This document shows, in pieces, positions 15,567-22,711 of a stretch of DNA of 42,847 nucleotides; within the stretch, counting starts at the first letter, position 1; each line of letters begins with the position of its first letter. The notes beneath the pieces are model-generated. The model was not told where the DNA came from and did no database searches. It saw only the letters and a program-made list of their open reading frames with translations. The translations under genes and the position numbers were made by a program. Origin of the DNA: Actinomadura sp. KC06 (GTDB lineage: Bacteria > Actinomycetota > Actinomycetes > Streptosporangiales > Streptosporangiaceae). The stretch spans positions 1 to 42,847 of the forward strand of contig NZ_SMKT01000069.1 in NCBI RefSeq assembly GCF_004348735.1, read 5' to 3'.

Positions 15567-16171
15567 GAGAATTGCTCCAGGACGTTGCGTAGCGACGTCA
15601 TTCCACGGGCCGTGTGGCTTTTCACGGCGCCGCGGGAGATGCCCATCGCGTTGGCGATCTCCGCTTCGGACAGGTCGGCGTAGTAGCGGAGGACGAGCGC
15701 CTCACGCTGGCGTGCGGGCAGCCGGGACAGCGCGTCGATGACCGCCGAGCGTTCCAGCTCCCCGATCGCCCCGGCCTCCGCGCTCGGCGCGTCCGGCAGG
15801 CCCTTCGGGGCGTACTTCTCGACGACGGCGCGGTGCCGGAGCACCGATCGCGACCGATTCACCACCGACTGGCGCAGGTAGGACAGGGCCTTGTCCGGGT
15901 CGCGCAGGCGCCGCCAGCCGCCGTGCATCGCGACGAACGCGTCCTGGACGACCTCTTCGGCCGTCCCCGCGTCCCGGACGAGCATGGCGGCGAGCCGCAC
16001 CAGCGAGCGGTAGTTGGCGCTGTACAGCGCCGTCACCGCCTGGTCGGCGTCCCAGGCGACGGCCACCGCGCCCGCCGTGCCCCTGGCCACGAGGGTCTCG
16101 GTCACGTCAGTGGGACGCGTACCCTCGTCGCTCGGTTTACGAAAGGGCATGTCCTGGTTTGCCTCGGTCAC
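15563..16171 (-). CDS. RNA polymerase sigma factor, ECF/SigE-like
   Basis: A 202-residue sigma-70-family factor with only regions 2 and 4. Region 2 (about residues 48-112) includes SANYRSLVRLAAMLV, DAGTAEEVVQDAFVAM and SYLRQSVVNRSRSVLRHR, which bind core polymerase and the -10 element. Region 4 (about 140-198) includes LSRLPARQREALVLRYYADL and the helix-turn-helix SEAEIANAMGISRGAVKSHT. Residues 1-45 are an uncharacteristic extension. It overlaps the downstream membrane protein by four bases and is divergent from the HIT gene. The signal it answers is unknown, but the partner's large outside tail suggests an envelope stimulus. Confidence 0.9.
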   Translation of the reverse strand: MTEANQDMPFRKPSDEGTRPTDVTETLVARGTAGAVAVAWDADQAVTALYSANYRSLVRLAAMLVRDAGTAEEVVQDAFVAMHGGWRRLRDPDKALSYLRQSVVNRSRSVLRHRAVVEKYAPKGLPDAPSAEAGAIGELERSAVIDALSRLPARQREALVLRYYADLSEAEIANAMGISRGAVKSHTARGMTSLRNVLEQFS

Positions 16172-16537
16172 CTATCCGCCGCCTTTGCCGTCCCCCGGCC
16201 GTCCATTCGGATGGTCCTGCGGAGCGGCGTGGATCGGGCGATCCCGGCCCCGGTCCGAGCGCGTCGCGATGCGGGCGCCAGGCGGTATGCCTGTCGCCGA
16301 GCGCCGCGGACCGGGGGGTACGCCTTGAGCTGACAACCTTAACCATTGGCCGGTCGGAATGCCGCCGGCATTGGAAGGTCGATCGGGCACCGATTCTATC
16401 GACTGCGGGACGCCGCGAGTGACGTTCGCGCGCGCCTCGATAGGATTCCGGGGCGGTCACGGTGCGTCCGCGTGCGTCCGCGAAGGGCGAGCGCGCCCCC
16501 CGAGGGAGGACGGGCCGCCGCCGGCGAGGGGAGACAG
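16172..16537. other. Divergent intergenic region, sigma factor / HIT gene
   Basis: 366 bp without a supported gene. It contains the perfect inverted repeat AATGCC-GCC-GGCATT (16358-16372), a possible operator; the HIT promoter near 16441; and a direct repeat of GTGCGTCCGC at 16462-16471 and 16472-16481. No obvious ECF-type -35 GGAAC box was found before the sigma factor gene, so autoregulation is not supported by eye. Confidence 0.45.
16419..16446 (+). promoter_or_regulatory. Probable promoter of the HIT gene
   Basis: TAGGAT at 16441-16446 is an ideal actinobacterial -10 box. GTGACG at 16419-16424, 16 bases upstream, is a weak -35. Predicted transcription starts near 16453 and leaves a leader of about 85 nt before ATG 16538. 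Confidence 0.45.
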
Positions 16538-16882
16538 ATGACCGACTGCCTGTTCTGCAAGATCGTTTCCGGAGACGTGCCCGCCAAGATCGTCCGCGAG
16601 TCGGCGGGGACGGTGGCGTTCCGCGACATCAACCCGCAGGCGCCGACGCATGTGCTGGTCATCCCGCGGGTCCACCATCCGACCGTCGCGGAGCTCGCCG
16701 CGTCCGACGCGGAGCTGCTGGCCGAGCTGGTCCGCGAGGCCCACCAGGTCGCCGTCGGCGAGGGCGTCGCCGAGACCGGGTACCGCGTCGTGTTCAACAC
16801 CGGCGCGCAGGCGGGCCAGACGGTGTTCCACGTCCACGCGCACGTGCTCGGCGGCCGTGGCCTCAACTGGCCGCCCGGCTGA
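16538..16882 (+). CDS. HIT-family nucleotide-binding hydrolase (Hint-like)
   Basis: A 114-residue protein of the histidine triad family, which hydrolyses nucleoside phosphoramidates and related AMP conjugates. The triad is H98-V-H100-A-H102 in TVFHVHAHVLGG, with H100 the likely nucleophile. The N terminus CLFCKIVSGDVPAKIV carries the two cysteines (C4, C7) that with a histidine form the usual Hint zinc site, and DINPQAPTHVLVIP is the nucleotide-pocket strand. ATG 16538 follows GGGGAGA. It lies upstream of phoH, a common actinobacterial neighbourhood. The physiological substrate is unknown. Confidence 0.95.
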   Translation: MTDCLFCKIVSGDVPAKIVRESAGTVAFRDINPQAPTHVLVIPRVHHPTVAELAASDAELLAELVREAHQVAVGEGVAETGYRVVFNTGAQAGQTVFHVHAHVLGGRGLNWPPG

Positions 16883-16994
16883 CCCGTCCGCCCCGTCCGA
16901 CCCGGCTGCCGACCCGGCCCGGCCGCCCGACCTGCGCCTGCGCGCCGTCCGCGCCACGCGGAAAATCCAACGGCGTCCTGTCGGGGGCGGCCAG

Positions 16995-17000
16995 TACGAT
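16995..17000 (+). promoter_or_regulatory. Possible -10 box before phoH
   Basis: TACGAT matches the TAnnnT -10 consensus, 68 bp before the phoH ATG. No convincing -35 was found at the right distance. An in-frame ATG at 16999 overlaps this box and is unlikely to be the start. Confidence 0.3.
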
Positions 17001-17067
17001 GGAACCGACACACCTGGACACCCGGAGCAGACAGAAGGCAGGTCGGAGAGGCCGCAAGGCCCGGCTG

Positions 17068-18156
17068 ATGGTCGAATCAACTCACACGAGGTCCACCCCC
17101 GCCTCGCCCCGGACGGGACGCGACGACCAGGACGGCTCGCGTTCCCAGATCAAGATCGTGGTGCCGGACGACCATTCGATGGTGAGCCTGCTCGGCTCCC
17201 GGGATGAGCTCCTCCACGCGATCGAGGGCGCGGTCGGCGACGACCTCGACATCCACGTCCGCGGCAACGAGATCACCGTGACCGGCCCGGAGGCCGAGAC
17301 CGATCTCGTCTCCCGGCTCTTCACCGAGATGCTCGAACTGCTGAAGGGCGGCACGCAGCTCACCCCCGACGCCGTCGAGCGCAGCCTCGCGATGCTGCGC
17401 GGCGAGACCGGCGCGCGTCCCGCCGAGGTCCTCACGCTGGACGTGCTGTCCAGCCGCGGCCGGACGATCCGCCCGAAGACGCTGAACCAGCGCCGCTACG
17501 TCGACGCGATCGACAAGCACACGATCGTGTTCGGGATCGGCCCCGCCGGCACCGGCAAGACGTACCTGGCGATGGCCAAGGCCGTTCGCGCCCTGCAGGA
17601 CAAGCAGGTCAACCGGATCATCCTGACGCGCCCGGCCGTGGAGGCGGGGGAGCGGCTCGGGTTCCTGCCGGGAACGCTCTACGAGAAGATCGACCCGTAC
17701 CTGCGGCCGCTGTACGACGCGCTGCACGACATGGTCGACCCCGACTCGATCCCGCGCCTGATGGCCGCCGGCACCATCGAGGTCGCCCCCCTCGCCTACA
17801 TGCGCGGGCGGACGCTCAACGACTCGTTCATCATCCTGGACGAGGCGCAGAACACCTCGCCCGAGCAGATGAAGATGTTCCTCACCCGGCTCGGGTTCGG
17901 CTCGAAGGTCGTGGTGACCGGCGACGTCACCCAGGTCGACCTGCCCAACGGGCAGCTCAGCGGGCTGCGCGTCGTCCAGGACATCCTCGACGGCGTGCAG
18001 GACATCCACTTCTGCCGGCTCGACAGCCGCGACGTCGTCCGGCACCGGCTGGTCACCGACATCGTCGACGCCTACAACCGCTACGACGAGTCGCGCGTCC
18101 CGCAGATCAAGCAGGGCGCGGCGGGCCGGGACGGGTCACGCAAGCGGAGGCGGTAG
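17068..18156 (+). CDS. phoH: PhoH-family ATPase
   Basis: A 362-residue cytosolic P-loop ATPase. The Walker A motif is GIGPAGTGKT (residues 156-165) and Walker B is FIILDEAQN (254-262), with the conserved RPAVEAGERLGFLPG and VVVTGDVTQVDLP segments. The N-terminal part (residues 25-120) is the usual KH-like domain. PhoH is thought to act in RNA metabolism, and the fixed phoH-ybeY pairing supports a shared role in rRNA maturation. ATG 17068 was chosen because it gives the usual length; another in-frame ATG at 16999 would add 23 Arg/Lys-rich residues. Its stop overlaps the ybeY start by one base. Confidence 0.95.
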   Translation: MVESTHTRSTPASPRTGRDDQDGSRSQIKIVVPDDHSMVSLLGSRDELLHAIEGAVGDDLDIHVRGNEITVTGPEAETDLVSRLFTEMLELLKGGTQLTPDAVERSLAMLRGETGARPAEVLTLDVLSSRGRTIRPKTLNQRRYVDAIDKHTIVFGIGPAGTGKTYLAMAKAVRALQDKQVNRIILTRPAVEAGERLGFLPGTLYEKIDPYLRPLYDALHDMVDPDSIPRLMAAGTIEVAPLAYMRGRTLNDSFIILDEAQNTSPEQMKMFLTRLGFGSKVVVTGDVTQVDLPNGQLSGLRVVQDILDGVQDIHFCRLDSRDVVRHRLVTDIVDAYNRYDESRVPQIKQGAAGRDGSRKRRR

Positions 18157-18641
18157 TGAGCATCGAGGTGCTGAACGAGTCCGGCGTGCCCGTCGACGAG
18201 AAGGCCATCGCCGGGCTGTCGCGCCACGTCCTGGACGGGATGCGCGTCCACCCGCTGGCGGAGCTGTCGGTCCTGCTGGTCGACGAGGCCGCGATGACCG
18301 AGCTGCACGAGAAGTGGATGGACGAGCCGGGCCCGACCGACGTGCTGTCGTTCCCCATGGACGAGCTGCGCCCCGGCCACATGTCCGGCGGGTCCGGCGG
18401 CTCCGACGAGGAGGGCGAGACCGACCCCGGGCTGCTCGGCGACGTCGTCCTGTGCCCGGCGGTCGCCGCGAAGCAGGCGCGCAAGGCCGGGCACAGCACC
18501 GGGGACGAGCTGGAGCTGCTGTGCGCGCACGGCATCCTGCACCTGCTCGGCTTCGATCACGCCGAGCCGGAGGAGCACCGGGAGATGTTCGGCCTGCAGG
18601 CCGAGCTCCTGACCTCCTGGCGGGAGAAACGCGGCGGCTGA
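18156..18641 (+). CDS. ybeY: Endoribonuclease YbeY
   Basis: A 161-residue single-strand endoribonuclease needed for 16S rRNA 3'-end maturation and ribosome quality control. The zinc-binding H3 motif is H125-G-I-L-H129-L-L-G-F-D-H135. GPTDVLSFPMDE (residues 59-70) and LLGDVVLCP (93-101) are family signatures. An extra Gly/Ser/Glu-rich loop (about 74-90, GGSGGSDEEGE) lies between them and is common in actinobacteria. GTG 18156 shares one base with the phoH stop, and the corC ATG shares one base with the ybeY stop, so the three genes form a tightly coupled operon. Confidence 0.96.
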   Translation: MSIEVLNESGVPVDEKAIAGLSRHVLDGMRVHPLAELSVLLVDEAAMTELHEKWMDEPGPTDVLSFPMDELRPGHMSGGSGGSDEEGETDPGLLGDVVLCPAVAAKQARKAGHSTGDELELLCAHGILHLLGFDHAEPEEHREMFGLQAELLTSWREKRGG

Positions 18642-19999
18642 TGAGCACCGCGCAGGCGTGGCTGTCGGCCCTTGCGGTGGGCCTTGTCCTCATGGCGGGC
18701 CTGCTGGCCGGCGCCGAGGCGGCGCTCGCACGCGTGTCCCGCGTCACCGTCGAGGAGGTCGTCCGCGAAGGGCGGCGCGGCGCGAAGAAGCTCGCCGAGG
18801 TCGTCGCCGACCCGGCCCGCTACGTCAACATGGTGCTGCTGCTGCGCATCGGCTGCGAGCTCGTCGCCACCGTGATCGTCGCCGACCTGTGCATCTCCTG
18901 GCTGGACGAGACGTGGCGCGCCTACGTCACCGCCGCCGCGATCATGATCGTGGTCAGCTATGTGGTGATCGGGGTCGGGCCCCGCACGCTCGGCATCCAG
19001 CACGCCGACCGGGTCGCGCTCGCCGGCGCCGCCGTGATCCACCCGGTGACGCGGGTGTTCGGGCCGCTGCCGCGCCTGCTGATCCTGCTCGGCAACGCCC
19101 TGACCCCCGGCAAGGGGTTCCGGGAGGGCCCGTTCGCGTCCGAGGCTGAGCTGCGCGACCTGGTCGACCTCGCCGAGCAGCGCAGCCTGATCGAGCCGGT
19201 CGAGCGGGAGATGATCCACTCGGTGTTCGAGCTGGGCGACACCCTCGTCCGCGAGGTGATGGTGCCGCGCACCGACATCGTGTTCATCGAGCGGGGCAAG
19301 ACGCTCCGGCAGGCGATGTCGCTCGCGCTGCGCAGCGGCTTCTCCCGCATCCCGGTCGTCGGCGAGAACGAGGACGACGTCGTCGGGATCGCCTACCTGA
19401 AGGACGTCGTCCGCCGCAGCCAGGAGCACCGCGAGGGCGAGTCGGTGGAGACGGTCGACTCGGTCATGCGGTCCGCCACGTACGTCCCCGACAGCAAGCC
19501 GATCGACGAGCTGCTCCGCGAGATGCAGGCCCGCCGCATCCACCAGGCGATCGTCATCGACGAGTACGGCGGCACCGCGGGCCTCGTCACCATCGAGGAC
19601 ATCCTGGAGGAGATCGTCGGCGAGATCACCGACGAGTACGACCGGGAGACCCCGCCCGTCACGTGGCTGCCGGACGGCGCCGTCCGCGTCACCGCCCGCC
19701 TCCCCGTCGAGGACCTCGCCGAACTGTTCGACGTCGAGATGGACGTCGAGGAGGTCGAGACCGTCGGCGGTCTCCTGGCGCACGCGCTGGGGCGCGTCCC
19801 GATCGAAGGCTCCACCGCCGAGGTCCGCACCGACGACGGCGGCCCCGTCCTGTCCCTGAAGGCCGAGACCATAGCGGGCCGCCGCAACCGCGTCGGCACT
19901 GTGCTGGTCCGGGTGGGCGGGTCTGCCCGGGGGAGCGACTCCCCGGACCCCCCGTCACGAGCCGGTCGATCCTCACGCCACGGCTCGGGCCCGTCCTGA
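18641..19999 (+). CDS. HlyC/CorC (CNNM) family transporter-like protein
   Basis: A 452-residue inner-membrane protein. The N-terminal DUF21/CNNM transmembrane domain has hydrophobic segments near residues 5-27, 60-85, 90-110 and 130-150. Two CBS domains follow (VMVPRTDIVFIERGKTL region and SVMRSATYVPDSKPI to IDEYGGTAGLVTIEDILEEI). A C-terminal CorC_HlyC domain (about 350-430) and a Ser/Arg/Pro-rich tail complete it. Family members affect Mg2+/Co2+ homeostasis; haemolysin is a legacy name. The tail beyond about residue 428 (GGSARGSDSPDPPSRAG) is low complexity. Translation is coupled to ybeY by the TGATG overlap. Confidence 0.93.
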   Translation: MSTAQAWLSALAVGLVLMAGLLAGAEAALARVSRVTVEEVVREGRRGAKKLAEVVADPARYVNMVLLLRIGCELVATVIVADLCISWLDETWRAYVTAAAIMIVVSYVVIGVGPRTLGIQHADRVALAGAAVIHPVTRVFGPLPRLLILLGNALTPGKGFREGPFASEAELRDLVDLAEQRSLIEPVEREMIHSVFELGDTLVREVMVPRTDIVFIERGKTLRQAMSLALRSGFSRIPVVGENEDDVVGIAYLKDVVRRSQEHREGESVETVDSVMRSATYVPDSKPIDELLREMQARRIHQAIVIDEYGGTAGLVTIEDILEEIVGEITDEYDRETPPVTWLPDGAVRVTARLPVEDLAELFDVEMDVEEVETVGGLLAHALGRVPIEGSTAEVRTDDGGPVLSLKAETIAGRRNRVGTVLVRVGGSARGSDSPDPPSRAGRSSRHGSGPS

Positions 20000-20047
20000 C
20001 CGTGCGGGTCGCGTCGTGGCGCGGTAACCCGTGACCCGGCCGGAGTA

Positions 20048-20383
20048 TCAGTCGAGGGTGTTGGTGAGGGTGCCGTTGGGGGCGGCGACCAGGATGGGGG
20101 CCTTGGGGCCCAGGTCGCGGACGGCGGTTATGTCGGACGCGTCCGGGGCGTCGGCCTTGGTGACGACGGCGGCGGCCTCCAGGTCCTCGGCGCCGCTGGA
20201 CACGGCCATCGCGACGGCCACCTTGAGGGCCGACAGCTTCAGGGACGGCAGGTCGACGCTCGTCGCCGAGTAGGTGCGGCCCGTCTCGTCGCGGACGGCG
20301 GCGCCCTCGGCGGCGCCCGTCCGGGCCCTCGCCGACCTGGCCAGGGTGATGATCTTCGCGTCCTCGGCGTTCAGCTCGCTCAC
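20048..20383 (-). CDS. Cytidine-deaminase-like protein lacking zinc ligands (Rv2365c-type)
   Basis: A 111-residue soluble protein. ELNAEDAKIITLARSARART, GAAVRDETGRTYSATSVDL, LSALKVAVAMAVSSGAED and then AAVVTKADAPDASDITAVR follow the strand-helix order of cytidine deaminases. The HAE and PCxxC zinc motifs are absent; there is no His or Cys in the chain, so it cannot be a conventional deaminase. An equivalent short protein sits between corC and era in M. tuberculosis (Rv2365c), which supports conservation. Here it is on the strand opposite its neighbours. GTG 20381-20383 is the start. Confidence 0.75.
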   Translation of the reverse strand: MSELNAEDAKIITLARSARARTGAAEGAAVRDETGRTYSATSVDLPSLKLSALKVAVAMAVSSGAEDLEAAAVVTKADAPDASDITAVRDLGPKAPILVAAPNGTLTNTLD

Positions 20384-20525
20384 GCCCCAAGCGTACGGGC
20401 ATCGCAGCGTACGGGCACGGCGCGGGCGCCTCGCAAGTGAGCGCCAAGTGGACGGCAAGAGCGGCGCGCGATCCTCGGAACGGTCGGACAGTGCTGTCCG
20501 GAAGACGCCGTATGGGGGAGAAGAG

Positions 20526-22658
20526 ATGTCCCGTCTGCTTTACCGCCTTGGCAAGGCCGCGGCCTTGCGTCCGTGGCGGTTCATCGCCGTCTGGCTGGTG
20601 CTCATCGGCGTGGTGGCCGGTCTCGCGGGCACCGCGGGAGGTGCGCTGCACGACAACTACACACTGTCCGGGACGGGGTCGCAGCGGGCCACGGACCTGC
20701 TGGAGGAGCGGTTCCCCGCGCTGTCGGGGGCGGACGCCCGAGTGGTGGTGCACGCCGAGTCCGGGAAGGTGGACCAGGCGGCGCTGGCGACGGCGTCCGG
20801 GGAGTTGCGGAAGTTGCCGCACGTCAGCACGGTCGACTCGCCGCGGCCGAGCGCGGACGGTGCGACCGCGCTGATGACCGTCCGGTATTCGGTGCCCGTC
20901 ACGGAACTCGAGCCGAAGCCGACGCTCGATCTCCTGCGGGGGGCCACGGACAACCTGGACGACGCCGGCTACCAGGTGGAGTTCGGCGGCCAGGTGCCGG
21001 AGAACGTGACCGCGCCGGGCGGCGTCGCCGAGGCGATCGGGGTCGTGGCCGCCCTGGTGATCCTGCTGCTGGCGTTCGGCTCGGTGGTGGCGGCGGGCCT
21101 GCCGCTCGTGGTGGCGCTGGCGGGGCTCGGCGCCGGCGTGTCGGGGGTGACGCTGCTGGCGGCGTTCACCGACGTCGCGACCACGGCGCCGACACTCGCG
21201 ATCATGGTGGGGCTGGGCGTCGGCATCGACTACGCCCTGTTCATCCTGACCCGGCACCGGGAGGGGCTCGCGGCGGGGCTGGACGTCCCCGAGGCGGTGG
21301 CGCGCGCCAACGCCACGGCCGGCCTGTCGGTGATCTTCGCGGGGTCCACGGTGCTGCTGGCGCTGTGCGGGCTGGTCCTGTCCCGCGTCCCGGTCTTCAT
21401 GACGATGGGCTTCACCACCGGGCTCGTCGTCGCGACGACGGTGCTGAGCGCGGTCACGCTGCTGCCCGCGGTGCTGGGCCTCGCCGGGCGCCGGGTGCTG
21501 CGCCGCCGCGACCGGGCCGCCGGCGCGACGATCACCGTCGAGTCGCCGCGGGTCAGGCGCTGGGCCGAGCACGTCGGGCGGCACCCGTGGCCGTGGCTGC
21601 TCGCCGCGTTCGCGCTGATGCTCGCCCTCGCCGCGCCCGCGCTCGGCATGCGCACGTGGCCGAGCGACGCCAGCAGCGAGCCGACGTCCAACACCGTCCG
21701 GCAGGCGTACGACCTGGTCGAGGACGGCTACGGCGCGGGCGCCAACGGCCCGCTGCTCGTCGCCGTCGACCTGACCAAGGTCGACCGGAGCGCCCTGCCC
21801 GGCCTGGGCGAGCGGCTCGCGAAGACGGACGGTGTCACGTCCGTCGCGCCGCCGCAGGTGTCCCCGAAGGGCGACGCCGCCGTGATCATGGTCACGCCGG
21901 AGTACGGGCCGCAGGACGAGCGGGTGACCGGCCTCGTCGACCGGGTCCGCGCGGACGCGCTGCCGCCGGGCGCCGAGGTCACCGGGCTCACCGCCGTGTA
22001 CACGGACCTGTCCCGGGTGCTGTCCGACCGGCTCTGGCCGGTGATCGGCGCGGTCGTCGCGACCTCGTTCATCATGCTGATGATCATGTTCAGGTCGCTG
22101 CTGGCGCCGCTGAAGGCGGCCGTGATGAACCTGCTGTCGATCAGCGCCGCGTACGGGGTGCTGACCGCCGTGTTCCAGTGGGGGTGGGGTGCGAGCCTGC
22201 TCGGGCTCCCGCACAGCGTCCCGGTGTCGAGCTTCATCGTGCTGCTGATGTTCGCGGTCCTGTTCGGGGTGTCGATGGACTACGAGGTCTTCCTGCTGTC
22301 GCGGATCAGGGAGGAGTGGCAGCTGCACGGCGACGCGCGCGCCTCGGTGTCCACCGGCCTCGCCGCGACCGGCCGGGTGATCACCAGCGCGGCACTGATC
22401 ATGGTGGCGGTGTTCCTCGGCTTCGCCGCCGATCCCGGGCTGGTGATCAAGCAGATGGGGGTGGGCCTCGCGGTCGCGGTGGCGCTGGACGCGACGATCG
22501 TCCGGCTGGTGCTCGTCCCGGCCACGATGTCGCTGCTCGGACGGGCCAACTGGTGGCTGCCGAGGCCGCTCGCCCGCGTCCTGCCCGACATCGACCTGCA
22601 CGGCGGCGCCGCGCCCGCCGCCGAGTCCGAACGGGAACGGGAGCCCAGCCCCGCCTGA
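20526..22658 (+). CDS. MMPL/RND-family exporter
   Basis: A 710-residue membrane transporter of the MmpL-type RND superfamily, driven by the proton gradient. One helix near residues 15-40 precedes the first large outside loop (about 40-175). Helices 2-6 (180-330) contain the conserved IMVGLGVGIDYALFI, with the Asp-Tyr pair of the proton relay, followed by the cytosolic loop. Helix 7 (near 355-375), a second outside loop and helices 8-12 (520-670) follow, with the mirror motif VLFGVSMDYEVFL. ATG 20526 follows GGGGAGAAG. It is 53 bp upstream of the BTAD/AAA regulator. The cargo cannot be read; lipids or hydrophobic drugs are typical. Confidence 0.93.
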   Translation: MSRLLYRLGKAAALRPWRFIAVWLVLIGVVAGLAGTAGGALHDNYTLSGTGSQRATDLLEERFPALSGADARVVVHAESGKVDQAALATASGELRKLPHVSTVDSPRPSADGATALMTVRYSVPVTELEPKPTLDLLRGATDNLDDAGYQVEFGGQVPENVTAPGGVAEAIGVVAALVILLLAFGSVVAAGLPLVVALAGLGAGVSGVTLLAAFTDVATTAPTLAIMVGLGVGIDYALFILTRHREGLAAGLDVPEAVARANATAGLSVIFAGSTVLLALCGLVLSRVPVFMTMGFTTGLVVATTVLSAVTLLPAVLGLAGRRVLRRRDRAAGATITVESPRVRRWAEHVGRHPWPWLLAAFALMLALAAPALGMRTWPSDASSEPTSNTVRQAYDLVEDGYGAGANGPLLVAVDLTKVDRSALPGLGERLAKTDGVTSVAPPQVSPKGDAAVIMVTPEYGPQDERVTGLVDRVRADALPPGAEVTGLTAVYTDLSRVLSDRLWPVIGAVVATSFIMLMIMFRSLLAPLKAAVMNLLSISAAYGVLTAVFQWGWGASLLGLPHSVPVSSFIVLLMFAVLFGVSMDYEVFLLSRIREEWQLHGDARASVSTGLAATGRVITSAALIMVAVFLGFAADPGLVIKQMGVGLAVAVALDATIVRLVLVPATMSLLGRANWWLPRPLARVLPDIDLHGGAAPAAESEREREPSPA

Positions 22659-22711
22659 TCCGGGGAGTTGATCGCAGCGGTACGGGATGTCCCGGTTAGG
22701 CTGATCGGGAC

